Notes under the pieces: model-generated | The model's input: only the letters and a program-made list of their open reading frames with translations | Databases searched by the model: none | What the model was told of the DNA's origin: nothing | DNA from: Chara braunii | Taxonomy: Eukaryota > Streptophyta > Charophyceae > Charales > Characeae | DNA: 62,756 nucleotides | Assembly (NCBI GenBank): GCA_003427395.1 | Contig: BFEA01000359.1 | Coordinates: 1,460,283 to 1,523,038, forward strand | Reading direction: 5' to 3' | Made by a program: the position numbers and the translations under genes | In this document: positions 35,680 to 45,754 of the stretch, one piece after another | Layout of the letters: each line of letters opens with the position of its first letter | How positions within the stretch are numbered: position 1 is the first letter of the stretch

Positions 35680-36042
35680 ATGGAGATGCTTGAGGTGTCC
35701 ATAACCACGAGGGCGAGAGGGACTTACCTGGGTGCCATAACTAAGACTTCACAAGGTCTGGGACCGGCCTTCATCAACGACCTGCATCAGCTCAAGTCGT
35801 CACCTTTCACTGGTCAGTATGCGTGGACATCATCATCATCATCGTCATCATCATCATCATCACCAGGGGAGAGAGAGAGAGAGGAGAGTTCTTCTTCCTC
35901 TTATTCTTCTTCTTCTTCGTCTTCTTCTTCTTCTTCGTCGTCGTCGTCGTCGTCTTCTTCTTCTTCTTCTTCTTCTTCTTTCGTCAGTCCTCACCACGAC
36001 CATCATCTTTCTCCTTATCGTTACAAGCGATCATTTCCATGA
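35680..36042 (+). CDS. Hypothetical short ORF with Ser-rich low-complexity tail
   Basis: 120 codons. Residues 1-49 are non-repetitive (MEMLEVSITTRARGTYLG...); residues 50-99 are poly-Ser encoded by TCA, TTC and TCG trinucleotide repeats (35828-35979); the end is His-rich. No domain is recognised. The repeat tract makes this doubtful as a gene. It is listed because a TATA-like element lies upstream and the first 49 residues look normal. Confidence 0.2.
   Translation: MEMLEVSITTRARGTYLGAITKTSQGLGPAFINDLHQLKSSPFTGQYAWTSSSSSSSSSSSPGEREREESSSSSYSSSSSSSSSSSSSSSSSSSSSSSSSFVSPHHDHHLSPYRYKRSFP
35828..35979. repeat. Trinucleotide microsatellites (TCA)n, (TTC)n, (TCG)n
   Basis: Adjacent trinucleotide tracts, broken by a short GA run near 35870. 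Confidence 0.9.
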
Positions 36043-36716
36043 CATGCTGAAATTATGCATGTTTATTCTCCAATAACACTTTGTGTGTGTCTTACACACA
36101 CAAAAAAAAATAAAAAACAAAAATCTGCATCCGTTGCTGCACAACTCCATTCAAGATCTCCACCACCTACACCTTCTCTTGCTCCTCATCAAACTGATGC
36201 AAGGTCTTGCTCAAAATTTCAGTGTGCCGAACTGTGCTTCTCTCTCTTTCACTTTTTGATAGGCCCTGATTCCCTCTGAAAACATATATGCCTTGTGTAT
36301 TAATGGTGTGTACACATCTAAAACTGTTTACTGACCGGTAAAGAGTCCAAAATTCTCCAAATTCTTCAATTTCATAGTGCTCAGCATTACCATGAACCAC
36401 AGCATATCAATCATCTGGCAGGTAGCCAATTGCTTGTTGTTGCGACTTGATCTTACACACCTGGACTCTGAAAAGTCCTGCTTTCTCCAAGTTGTTGAGG
36501 GTGAATAAATGCTCATAGCCATAAGTTTGCAAAAGCTCCCGCCTGAGAAACCGGTGTGGAAGACAGTAAACAGGAGCATGTACAGATCCAACCAAGCCAA
36601 ACCAAACCAAGCACCCAAGTCGAATCAAGCAAAACTGAACCAAACACAGCCATTCCCAAGATCAAACATACACATCCACCTGCATGCACCCGTGCCCATC
36701 CCATTCATCTTCACCC

Positions 36717-36774
<58 letters not shown>

Positions 36775-37440
36775 TCTCATCAGGGATGCCAATAGTGATG
36801 TGCTGAATGGATTGCGATTGAAATCATCCTCGCTCCCTGCCCATACATAGAAAGGTCTTGTCTGTGCAGTCTGTTGAGAGGAGTATTTTCTGTGTTCCCC
36901 TTTGTTTTGCAAGGAGCAGATGTGTGTCCGTTCAATTGTATGCATGCATAAATCCTTCCTGATAGTGTCCCTCTCAGCAACCGCAGGCATCTGCATGGTT
37001 CAGAACTTGCACAAATGCCAACAGTTCACATGTTCCCCTTCTTGAGTCTGGCTGAGATTACAGGGATGTGAAAAATAGGTGTAAGTTGCCTTCGAAAAAC
37101 AATAGTGAACTTGAACAAGCATCTTGGGTAGGTTGTGCTAGCGATATCCTCTCACTTGTACTTTTTCGGCATTCTCTTGTCCTGTTTCATGAATTCGCAG
37201 TAAGCCGAACGTCCAGAGTGCAGAATCAATTGCACAGGCTCTTGTTAGAGCCTTTCATTGCCAATGCATAGCTAGATTGTCATATATATTTTGCCATTCC
37301 TTGGCTGAAAAATAGCACAACAACCCATAATACCAAGAGCTAATCCAAAATCACCTACTTGATTATCAATAGAGTTTAGATGGTTGCACTTAGTGCCTAA
37401 AGAGAACCCAAAGAGAAACATGAAAAGAGCTGAGGGAATA
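36043..37440. repeat. Unassigned sequence with a (CA)n microsatellite
   Basis: (CA)n at about 36718-36772. No supported gene in the rest. Confidence 0.8.
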
Positions 37441-37854
37441 TCAACCTTCGCTTTGCGATTGGTTTTGGAGCTCCCATAGTAGTAGTCTCTTGTGGCCACA
37501 ATATCTTTTGAAGTATGCGGTGGCAACCTTACGGCTCGAAGAGCAGACGCTTCGCGTCTGAATCCCACGAAGGCACTTTTCTGCATAAGACTTCGGAACT
37601 AGATCCTCAACTGAAACTGAATTGGGTGAATACTGGCGCATTAGCATGAAATCAATCATGCGCTCCTTACGGGGTCTTGCGCTCTTGAGGACTTTCTTCT
37701 CTATGTAGCACTTGCATTCATTCAATTGCTTTCTTTTCTGCATACAATCCACCGACGTCAAGTCCATACCTTGGACACATTCAAGAAGAAAGGCAAGCAG
37801 TGCACACTGGGCTCCTTGCACTCTTGAGGACTTTCCTATGCAATGATACATCAA
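37441..37854 (-). CDS. Hypothetical 137-codon frame
   Basis: Composition is coding-like (GMDLTSVDCMQKRKQLNEC, EDLVPKSYAEKCLRG), but no family is recognised. Its N-terminal part shares a ~30-bp GCTCTTGAGGACTTTC repeat with its own middle (37810 and 37673 on the + strand). It may be an exon or a repeat-derived frame. Confidence 0.2.
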   Translation of the reverse strand: MMYHCIGKSSRVQGAQCALLAFLLECVQGMDLTSVDCMQKRKQLNECKCYIEKKVLKSARPRKERMIDFMLMRQYSPNSVSVEDLVPKSYAEKCLRGIQTRSVCSSSRKVATAYFKRYCGHKRLLLWELQNQSQSEG

Positions 37855-37904
37855 TTGTCATGTACAAAGTGTATCTATTCCCAGAGAAGTTAAACCACCA
37901 CTAC

Positions 37905-38035
37905 GTCCTTCGGGACATCCATTAAAATTGGAACGATACAGATAAGATTAGCATGGCGCCTGCGCAAGGATGACACGCATAAATCGAGAAATGGTCCCAA
38001 AACTAAAAAAAGAAAAAAAAAAACAGAAAAAAAAA
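37905..38035 (+). pseudogene. U6 snRNA retrocopy with A-rich tail
   Basis: From 37905 the sequence follows U6 from its first base: GTCCTTCGGGACATCC, AAAATTGGAACGATACAG, GATTAGCATGG, CTGCGCAAGGATGACACGCA, TAAATCGAGAAATGGTCC (to about 38000). Differences from the conserved RNA include ACAGATA for the ACAGAGA box. The 3' T run needed for Pol III termination is missing; an A-rich tail (38003-38035) takes its place. CACTAC is repeated at both ends (37899-37904, 38036-38041). These are marks of LINE-mediated retroposition, so it is not a functional gene. Confidence 0.85.
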
Positions 38036-38218
38036 CACTACCTTTCTCAGTGTTGAGAAAAGTGGGAAAAAAGGATATACCGCAAACTTCGGAGGTCCTG
38101 TCGAGGCTCAGAATGAAAAAAAAAAAAAAAAAGATTGGGACACAATCGGCCCGCGGCAAAAAAAAAAAAAAAAAACCCTGCGAAAACTTCGAAAAGAACT
38201 ATGAATCCAGCGATGTCG

Positions 38219-38930
38219 GGGAATGCCCTCACGGAGGTAGACGTGAGACTAGTGCTTTGATGAATGTATCTGACCAGTACTTGTGGAAAGTGATTGCTAT
38301 CATTTTTGTTTTTTATTTTCTTTTTGTTACTGTTTTGGTGCCCTGCCAGTGTGGCAAGGCGGATTCCGTGCAGGGAAACAAACTGCCTCACTCTGAACAG
38401 ACTCACACTAGTGCTGTAGCAGAATGTATCGGAGCAGGATCAGGGCATAAGGGAATATAATATACATATATTTTTTGTCTGTTCTTCTTTACTCATGCCC
38501 TCGCTGAGGGCACAGTCTCAATAGCACCTCACAGAATGTATCTGGCCATTATATGCGCAACGTGATTGATTTTTTATTTATTTATTTTTTTGTCTTTTTC
38601 GAGTTCTTTTGGTGCCCTGCCAGTAAAGCAGGGCAGATTCCACACGGGGCAACAAACTGCCTCACTCAACACGTACTCACACTAGTACTGTAGCATCCTG
38701 TGTGGGACCACAATCACAGCATAAGGGATGTTTTCTTTTTTTGTTCGCAGTTCTTTTACATCGGGCAGCACACCCTCACTAGGGGCACAGTCTCATTAGC
38801 AACTCGGAGAATGCAGCTGATGGCTATCACAACGTTAGGGCAGTTCCCTTCTTTTTTCTTCTTCTGTTTTTTTTTTTTTTGGTTCTTTTTCGGACGTGAC
38901 TGCTGTGAGTACCAGGAAAGAAAGTAGAAT
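38219..38930. repeat. ~275-bp tandem repeat, two full units and a partial
   Basis: Units begin near 38222, 38494 and 38771 at an ATGCCCTCAC-like start. They share GAATGTATCTG, a T-rich tract, GGTGCCCTGCCAGT and AACAAACTGCCTCACTC. The units have diverged substantially. Confidence 0.8.
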
Positions 38931-38970
38931 GGGACCCAGGCTCAGCAAAACTTGGTGCACAGTGATCGGA

Positions 38971-38998
38971 GGTAGTGGTAGTTTAAACCACCACTACC
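38971..38998. repeat. 28-bp near-perfect palindrome
   Basis: GGTAGTGGTAGTTT followed by AAACCACCACTACC, centred on TTTAAA, with two mismatched positions. It overlaps the paralogous empty site of the U6 insertion (AAACCACCACTAC at 38985-38997). Confidence 0.8.
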
Positions 38999-39257
38999 TT
39001 TCTCAGTGTTGGGAAAAACGGGAATATACATCACACCCTAGGCTACCAGCCGGGCCGCCCGGGTCCCGGGTGGCCAGCCGGTGCAAGGACCAGTGAAGGT
39101 CCAAGCAAAACAATAAAAAATTAAAAAAATCAAACAAATCCGAAAAAAATACTATATTATGCAGAAAAATACATCGAACAACTTTTGCCTCAGGGCCACA
39201 TCGAAATTTTTCACCGAATTTAAAATTAAAAAAATAAAAATAATATTATTTATTTTT
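38999..39257. other. AT-rich unassigned sequence left of gypsy-3
   Basis: No gene recognised. The last ~50 bp are nearly pure A/T and form the target of gypsy-3. Confidence 0.5.
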
Positions 39258-40222
39258 TGAACCCAGATCGTGAAGACAGTTGTCCACAATGCAAGCCCAG
39301 ATGAATGTCAAGTCAAGATCGTGTCCAGACAGAATGAGACGAGATAATCATACACAGACGAAGGAGAGAGGAGGGAGATTAGACAAAGGAAAGGAAAGAA
39401 ATACAAGGCCCACTCCTGCTTCGGGCTCCCTCCTCAATCACCATCTCAATAATCAATAGTCTGAACGAGTATCTGAAGTAACCTCAATGTGCCACGTGGC
39501 ACGTCTAATCAGTCCCTCATCAGCGCTGGAGCAATGTCGACATGAAGACAACAGGTACGTATCCTCGATCTCTCCACAGTCCCGATCTCCTCCCGAATGA
39601 CGATAATCAGAACAGCAATACAAGTCACGTAGCTTCGCTTCGTCAGAACACGTGGCAGCAGCCACATCAGCGACAGCGCATGGCAGCTGCCAAGAAGACA
39701 GGTGCAAGCCAGCCACCATACCGGACCAGCAGCACCTCGCTGAATCACAATGTCAGCGTCGCAGCATCGAGCCAGCGTCGCAACGTCGAGCCAACGTTGA
39801 AGTCAACGTGTGAAGTCAGCATCAACACAAGACAGAATGAATGTCAAAGCCAGGGAGGTCAACGCTTTAAGTAGCGTTGACTCAGGGTCTGGACCCCGGA
39901 TGCTGCAACCTTTAACCGTCCAGATCTTGATGCAAACCAAAGCCCAGATTGGCCAGTAACTGGATTCCCTTCAGCCTGGATGCTTGTCTGGGTGCACAAC
40001 AAGTGAGTGTATCCAACCAAGGGCCTGGGCGCGGTACCTTTGACTCTACAGTTGACTTTGACCCTTGACTGTCCTGGGTGCAGCGTTTGGTCACGCAGCC
40101 AAACGCGACAGACTCGGGCCTGGGCGTGTCCGGGTCACACAGCCCAGCGCAGACCAACTTTGGTCTGTGTTGCCTGGGGCTGAGTTCTGGGCCCCAGACT
40201 ACTTCTGAACAGGGTTACTGCA
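39258..40222 (-). repeat. 3' LTR of gypsy-3
   Basis: 965 bp, + strand reading TGAACCCAGATCG ... GGGTTACTGCA; on the element's strand it starts TG and ends CA. It matches the right LTR along its length, with small indels (a ~20-bp and a ~15-bp segment absent here) and scattered substitutions. The element is therefore not recent. Confidence 0.93.
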
Positions 40223-40261
40223 TTCCTGCCGGCCCATTTTCGAGTTCCACCGCAGAAAATT

Positions 40262-40470
40262 TTAAGACTTTAACCCTCGTTCATAAGCAGCAACAATATC
40301 AGGAGCAGTTTCAAGTAGTTCTCTTTTACTAAACTATCTGTCCTCAGATGGTGCCTGAGACTTAAAACGTAACTTGAACTGCTTATGAGATCGTCCACGT
40401 GCTCCCGTAGAGAAGTATCCATGCTCTATGATTCTTCTACTTCATATCTGCCTTCCATAGATGGCGAGAG
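40262..40470 (-). pseudogene. Chromodomain remnant of gypsy-3
   Basis: After the integrase C-terminus, a shifted frame reads EGRYEVEE, a stop, then in a further frame YFSTGARGRSHKQFKLRFKS and ELLETAPDIVAAYERGLKS before a stop at about 40262. The same layout occurs at the end of gypsy-1. The fragment resembles the histone-reading module of plant chromoviruses. Frameshifted. Confidence 0.55.
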
Positions 40471-40736
40471 GGTCTGTTAGGAAATTCTTTCCCTTCTACA
40501 TAGGGCAATAGTTTGGACGTGTGAAAGACAGGATATGTTTTGGGATGAGGGGGGATATCAATGCGATAAGACGGTCCCTCTGCATCTCCAATTATGTTGA
40601 GAAATTCCCAGGGTCCCAAGTAGACAGGCAGCAGTTTTTGAGATACATCTTGTTCTAATGAAAACTCTTTGGATTTAACCCAGACCAGATCACCCTCTTT
40701 GAATGGTCGTCTATGCTTATTAGCTTGTTCAATCAT
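40437..40736 (-). pseudogene. Integrase C-terminal domain of gypsy-3
   Basis: 99 codons: IEQANKHRRPFKEGDLVWVK, then LLPVYLGPWEFLNIIGDAEG, SYRIDIPPHPKTYPVFHTSK. This is the GPY/F-type DNA-binding module. It is separated from the core by a stop near 40803 and a short shifted stretch. Confidence 0.8.
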
Positions 40737-40802
40737 TTGATCTTGAGCTTTCTTTAAGTTTTCTTTTACTTTCTTTATGTCTTCTTGAAATAAAACTGCA
40801 TA

Positions 40803-41270
40803 TTATGGTGTCCCTAGAGGTAGCCTAAGGAATTGGTCCCGTGTTAACACATCAATGGGACGCCTAGGTTTCCATCCCTTGTGCAGTGCATTAGGCGTTC
40901 GTCGTGTAGCAGTGTGGACACTGCTATTATATGCACTGGCTATCTTGGGTAAGTTCTCATCCCAATCAATTTGATCAGGTCTTACATACATGCGCAAGAG
41001 TTGTTGGCACAATCGGTTCATTTGTTCACTTTGCCTATTCGTTTTAGGGTGTCGCCCTGACAACATGGTCAAACGTGTGCCATATGCCTCCATCAGCTTT
41101 TGCCATGGCATACTTGTGAACCTGGCATCTCGATTAGATACAATGGATAAAGGAAAACCATACTCAATTACCCATTTCATCTGAAATTTCTGGATCACAA
41201 GTCCAGTCCTTGCTTCAGCAGGGAAGAGAATAAACATGGCATATTTAGAGAAACGGTCCGCAATCACCAT
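40803..41270 (-). pseudogene. Integrase catalytic core of gypsy-3
   Basis: 155 codons with a complete DDE set: IADRFSKYAM (first Asp), SNRDARFTS (second Asp), NRQSEQMNR (Glu). The zinc-binding part lies upstream at 41280-41620 (ECHDFEGHFG and CLVCQRN) but is cut by stops. If expressed alone the core would lack its zinc domain. Confidence 0.85.
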
Positions 41271-41627
41271 TACTTGACTATTACCGTTGCGACTTTTTAA
41301 CCAGACTCATAAAGTCAATTGAGATGGACTTATGGGTAATGGCTAGAGAAGTCCAAGAGGATTCTCATGCGTCGGCTTGTTTCTCTGACACACCAGACAG
41401 GTACGTACATAAGTCAGTACGTCTTAATTTAATCCCTTCCATTCGAAGCGTTCTCTAACCTCTGCGTAAGTTTTCTTGAATCCAAAGTGTCCTTCAAAGT
41501 CATGACATTCCCCAATCAGCAGACTCTTAATTCTTTCTTGGTGAGGAATACACAATCTTTATTCTATTTGGTCTATCAAGAAATGCAAACCATCAGTTAT
41601 TCTATAGTTGGGTAATTGGGAAGGATC

Positions 41628-42200
41628 TCATGCAAGGATATCCATGATTGGCTTCCAAATTGGATCAGTAGCGTATCCTTGACGAATCTGGTCTTTTAAG
41701 TCATTCCCAACATCCAAGTATGAGACAATTGTACCAAAGAAGTCACTGCGTCGGGATAAAGCATCTGCAACCACATTAAACTTACCTTTGATAGTTTTGA
41801 GCTCACAGTCAAAGGTGTCAATGAAGGCAGACCACCTTACCAACTTGTCAGAGAGTCTAGATTGTGTCTTTATCCACTGTAGTGTTGAGTAGTCTGAATA
41901 CACAGTAAAGTGTCTCCCTAGCAGGCAGCGTCTCCACGTATCCAACGCACAGACTAAGGCATAAAGTTCCCGTTCATAGGTGGAGTTGGCAACCTTCTCT
42001 GACGGCAATCGTGTAGACATAAACTCTACGAGCCTATAGCCCTTGCCATCATCCTGCTGGAGAACAGCGCCAATCCCATACTGACTTGCGTCAATGGTAA
42101 CAATGAAAGGCAAGGACGGGTCAGCAATCTTAAGAACAGGGTTGTGAGTTAGTGCATACTTCAATTTCTGAAAGGAAGACTCACAATCCTTATCCCACAA
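41628..42200 (-). pseudogene. RNase H domain of gypsy-3
   Basis: 190-codon open frame: SLPFIVTIDASQYGIGAVLQQ (opening), STYERELYALVCAL, GRHFTVYSDYSTLQW, FNVVADALSRRSDFFG. Asp and Glu residues typical of the domain are in place (TIDASQ, YERELYA, TVYSDYS). It removes RNA from the RNA-DNA hybrid during reverse transcription. Confidence 0.85.
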
Positions 42201-42310
42201 CCAAATACTTCATTTCTTTAACAATCTTCGCATTGGTGCAGCAATCAGGGAGAAGTTCCTGACAAATTTCTTGTAGTAACTGGCTAAACCAAGGAAAGAT
42301 CACAATTCAG

Positions 42311-42970
42311 TTATAGACTTAGGTTGTGACCAATCTCTAATTGCTGAATATTTTTCTCTTTCGACCTTAGACCTTCTTCGTTCACTATGTGTCCTAAGTA
42401 TAATACTTCGGACTCAACAAACTCAAACTTTTTGGAATTGATCTTGAAGTTGCCCTCTCGCAACTTCCCTAGCACCAAACGAAGGTGCTTCTCATGATCT
42501 TCTAGTGTCTTACTGTACACTAGAATATCATCGAGATAGACAATTACAAACTTGTCTAACCATTGACGAAAAAGTTCATTCATAGACCTTTGGAAGGTCG
42601 CTGGGGCATTAGTCAGTCCGAAGGGCATTACCACAAACTCGTAATGGTCATACCTCATTCGGAATGCGGTCTTATGCTGATCTGTGGGTTCCACCTCGAT
42701 CTGCTAGTACCCTGACTTCATATCAATCTTACTAAAAAACTTACAGCCCTGCAACTGGTCTAGCAAGTCGTCAATTCGTGGTAGAGGTTCGACATTCTTA
42801 ACAGTGACAGCATTCAACCCTCTGTAGCTAATACAGAGACGCAACTCACCTTCCTTTTGGGGCACAAATAAGACAGGGGCACCATAAGGAGAGGAGCTAG
42901 GGCGAACCCATCCTTTTTCTGTTAAGTCTTGCAATTGTTTTCGCAATTTCTCAAGTTCCCTATGAGACAT
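42311..42970 (-). pseudogene. Reverse transcriptase of gypsy-3
   Basis: Two adjoining frames split by one TAG at about 42704: [13 protein letters not shown] ... KIDMKSGY, then QIEVEPTDQHKTAF, FGLTNAPATFQ, VIVYLDDILVYSK (YLDD intact), LYLGHIVNEEGL. The stop replaces the His of the conserved GYHQI. The Asp of CIDYRGLN is Ser. A frameshift near 42335 ends the C-terminal frame before the connection. Confidence 0.87.
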
Positions 42971-43068
42971 TCGATAGATAGGGCCCTTGGGAATCTTACT
43001 GCCAGGAATAATTTCATTTGTGTGCTTGATAGCACAATCAGTTATTCCCGTTGGTTTAGTGAATAAAT

Positions 43069-43905
43069 CTAAATATACTCGCTTATGAGTTTTTCAGTCG
43101 AAAGAGGATCGGAAGTAGAGGACGCACCTTCTTTCTTTACTAAAACCATCATTGCTTCATGTTCCAACTTTTTCTTTGAAACCATTGATCGGAATGCTGG
43201 GCAACTCATACAACAGAAATATAGACTAGAGTTAGAGTCAGACTTATGATACAGTTTGATAGGTTTCAAGTCGGATCGTGCATCACGCAATTGCACAATC
43301 TTCTCTTTGAAATTGATATCTGGGTTGGCTTCCTCGTGCCAGTCCATTCCCAGAATCAAATCAAAAGGTAACTTCTTCTCCACAAGAAAGGAAACCTTGT
43401 GAACAATATCTTTTCCTTCCTTGGTACGAAATCGACACTTCAACGATCAACATATTGCGAGACAGTGATCGTGCTTTTATCAGTTAGGATAGACGTGATT
43501 AGTCGAGACAAATTCTTTACCTTCATTCCGAGATGCAACTTGTGGATTGCTTTATCGGCTATGTAGGATCGCGTGGATCCTGAGTCCAACAGTGCACCTA
43601 CGCGTGTATGTGCAATCTCTACATCCGCGAGTAGTAGGTCACCCTTAGACTTTGATTTCTTAGCCCACGAGCTTTGTAATGCCAGCAACTCGTTACCAAG
43701 CTCGTCAAGAGAGTCGTCCAGAGAAACAGTGCATATTGACAGGTTCAGGGTCTTCTGGACGACGGGCCGAAGAAGAACCATCCTCTGCCATGCGAGCCAA
43801 AGGGTTGGAAGGGATCATAGGCGCCTTAACTTCTTGTTCCAAACCCTTTAACTCAGTAGGAGCAGATGCTACTCCTACTGGCTGCTCGCTTTTGGGTTCC
43901 AAATA
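43069..43905 (-). pseudogene. Protease region of gypsy-3
   Basis: The protease active site is intact (GALLDSGSTRSYIA), followed by SILTDKSTITVSQY and FDLILGMDW. Three frames are needed: about 43700-43905 (SEQPVGVASAPTE, overlapping the gag end), 43440-43781 and 43069-43443. Frameshifts lie near 43735, 43440 and 43075. The first step, from gag, may be a natural -1 shift at CCCAAAA (see findings); the others look like damage. Confidence 0.8.
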
Positions 43906-45035
43906 AGTGGGCACCAAACAATCACGTGCCCTGCGGTACCGCACTTTAGGCATTGCGCATTGTTCATTCTTTCCTGCCATAATTCTTGTGAAATTCTCAT
44001 ATTTTCCCAGAGTTTCCCAGCCGTAATTCCAGGATGCTCGGGAAACGAGCGTGACTTTTTCTTCTTTCCTGGCGGTCGTGATCCTCCCTTGTTGACCATG
44101 GCAGCAGTGACTTCCCCCTTCCCAGAATCACTGCTGCTCGGCACACCCTCGACCTCCAATGGCCACTTCTCCACAGTATCGTCATAAAAAACAATGAGGG
44201 TGTGGTCCTGGCGCTTTTGGCGCCAGATTACCCGCTTGCCTGCACCTGCGCCTCCTCCACCGCCATACTTTACTATAGAGGCATAAAAATTCTTTACTTG
44301 TGAAGTCATTTGCTCTCGTTGGACAGCCAAATTGTGAAACTGCCTATAATTATACTTTCCGGATTTCGATTCCGCCACGAGTTGTCCACGAATGGTCTCG
44401 GGCAGAGCGTGGGAATAGATATACAAGACTTGGTTGTCTTGCAGGTTCAATCCAAGAACCTGCAGCAACCGATTAACTTCTCGAGACAGTGCTTCCACTG
44501 AGGTCAAATGTCTTTGCCCAATGGTGGTGAGCTGGTCAAAGGCCTTATCGGCCGTTGTCTTATCAAAAAAACGTTCCTTGATCTTGCCAAGGAACTGCTT
44601 CAGGTTCAACGTCGCAGCCCACTCACCAATGTCATCGAAACCTGCAGCGTTGGCTTCGGCCAGTACCCATTCCTTCGCTTCCCCCCCTAGACAAGGAGTG
44701 GAGAAAGCAACTTGGGACTCGGGTTCGACAGGGGTCGTACCACAATATGTCTGTATTTCCGCTATCCAGAGCAACAAGTTCTCGTCCTTCTTGTTGCAAA
44801 ATGTGAATGGCAATTTCATCTTCACTTTCGCTTTTCTTTTCGGCTTCTCTGGTTCTGTACTTACCTTACCTTGCGGAGAAGCTGGAGACTTTGGAGGTGG
44901 AGAGGAAGGAGGTGAGGAAGGAGGAGTGTTCGGTGGAGAAGACGGCGGACTTGATCCCCCTCCATTAGACGACTTCCCTCCTCCATTAGACGTCTTCTGA
45001 TCTTGAGGAACAACAGACTTCATTGCATCACTCAT
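43875..45035 (-). CDS. gag of gypsy-3, intact
   Basis: 386 codons from ATG at 45035, overlapping the stop of the upstream ORF by one base (TGATG). Residues about 20-65 are Ser/Pro-rich, then a Lys-rich turn and a capsid-like helical region (about 75-260, with LLWIAEIQTYCGTTPVEPES and FLGKIKERFFDKTTADKAFDQL). A basic tail and a CCHC knuckle, CLKCGTAGHVIVWC, lie at about residues 362-375. It is the structural protein of the virus-like particle. The stop falls in the overlap with pol. Confidence 0.88.
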   Translation of the reverse strand: MSDAMKSVVPQDQKTSNGGGKSSNGGGSSPPSSPPNTPPSSPPSSPPPKSPASPQGKVSTEPEKPKRKAKVKMKLPFTFCNKKDENLLLWIAEIQTYCGTTPVEPESQVAFSTPCLGGEAKEWVLAEANAAGFDDIGEWAATLNLKQFLGKIKERFFDKTTADKAFDQLTTIGQRHLTSVEALSREVNRLLQVLGLNLQDNQVLYIYSHALPETIRGQLVAESKSGKYNYRQFHNLAVQREQMTSQVKNFYASIVKYGGGGGAGAGKRVIWRQKRQDHTLIVFYDDTVEKWPLEVEGVPSSSDSGKGEVTAAMVNKGGSRPPGKKKKSRSFPEHPGITAGKLWENMRISQELWQERMNNAQCLKCGTAGHVIVWCPLIWNPKASSQ

Positions 45036-45754
45036 CAACTTTTTTTGACTTCGTTCATTTCTTCCTTAACCTCTTTTTCTTTTTCTCTTGCCGGATGCTT
45101 CCCATTCACAATGTTTGTGACAATTCGCAATCCTACAACAATCTCGTCTAACTGACTTTGTTGTCTGTCTATATTTTCTTCCAAGAAGGTAAGGTAAGTC
45201 ATGATGTGATATAAAGTATGTGTCATGTCAGCCGGTTTTGTTCCCTCCGTTCCTATTACCTGCTTAATTTCTTTCACTTTCTGTTCCCGTCTCAATTTAT
45301 GTTCATGTTTCCGAGCTTTCTTCTTTTCTTCAGCAGCCAGCGTCTCTCTTAGTTGTTGGATGTCCGCATCAATTGTAGCCTCGGTCACCTCTGGTTTTAC
45401 TTCCCCTTTCCTAGATATTTCCATGACTTCTTCCAACTGCTTGATTGTAAACTGGTCCAGCGCCTTCCGACACTGAACTATCATTTTCGACACTTCAGTC
45501 CCGACAGCCACAACTTTCACGGTCGTAATCGCTTGCTTCAGATGGTTCTCTACCGTCTTTAAATCAAACAGATTACAGACGTGTCGTTCAGAGTCGGGAC
45601 CAGATAGACGCATATCGTTCAAGAGTTGGTTCCACAAGGCTAATAGTTCCTGCTTCTTTTCCTCCGCCTGTCTCCTAGTCTTTGGTTCAGAGGATCCCTC
45701 ACCCGCAAAGAGTGCCATCGCAAAGAGAAACAAAGAGTATTTTCCACATGCCAA
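45035..45754 (-). CDS. Extra coiled-coil ORF upstream of gag in gypsy-3
   Basis: 239 codons, no stop, directly upstream of gag and overlapping it in TGATG. An internal ATG (MALFAGEG) 12 codons in may be the true start, since the first residues resemble a hydrophobic leader. The body is Lys/Glu-rich: a first helical stretch around 30-110 (RRQAEEKKQELLALWNQLL), a strongly charged coil about 130-170 (LRETLAAEEKKKARKHEHKL), and a final helix with TLYHIMTYLTFLEENIDRQQ. No known domain recognised. It could be the N-terminal half of a two-part gag or an accessory protein. Confidence 0.7.
   Translation of the reverse strand: MACGKYSLFLFAMALFAGEGSSEPKTRRQAEEKKQELLALWNQLLNDMRLSGPDSERHVCNLFDLKTVENHLKQAITTVKVVAVGTEVSKMIVQCRKALDQFTIKQLEEVMEISRKGEVKPEVTEATIDADIQQLRETLAAEEKKKARKHEHKLRREQKVKEIKQVIGTEGTKPADMTHTLYHIMTYLTFLEENIDRQQSQLDEIVVGLRIVTNIVNGKHPAREKEKEVKEEMNEVKKS

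Noticed and set aside
44434-45000. 188-codon + strand frame
   Set aside because: Antisense shadow of the gypsy-3 gag.
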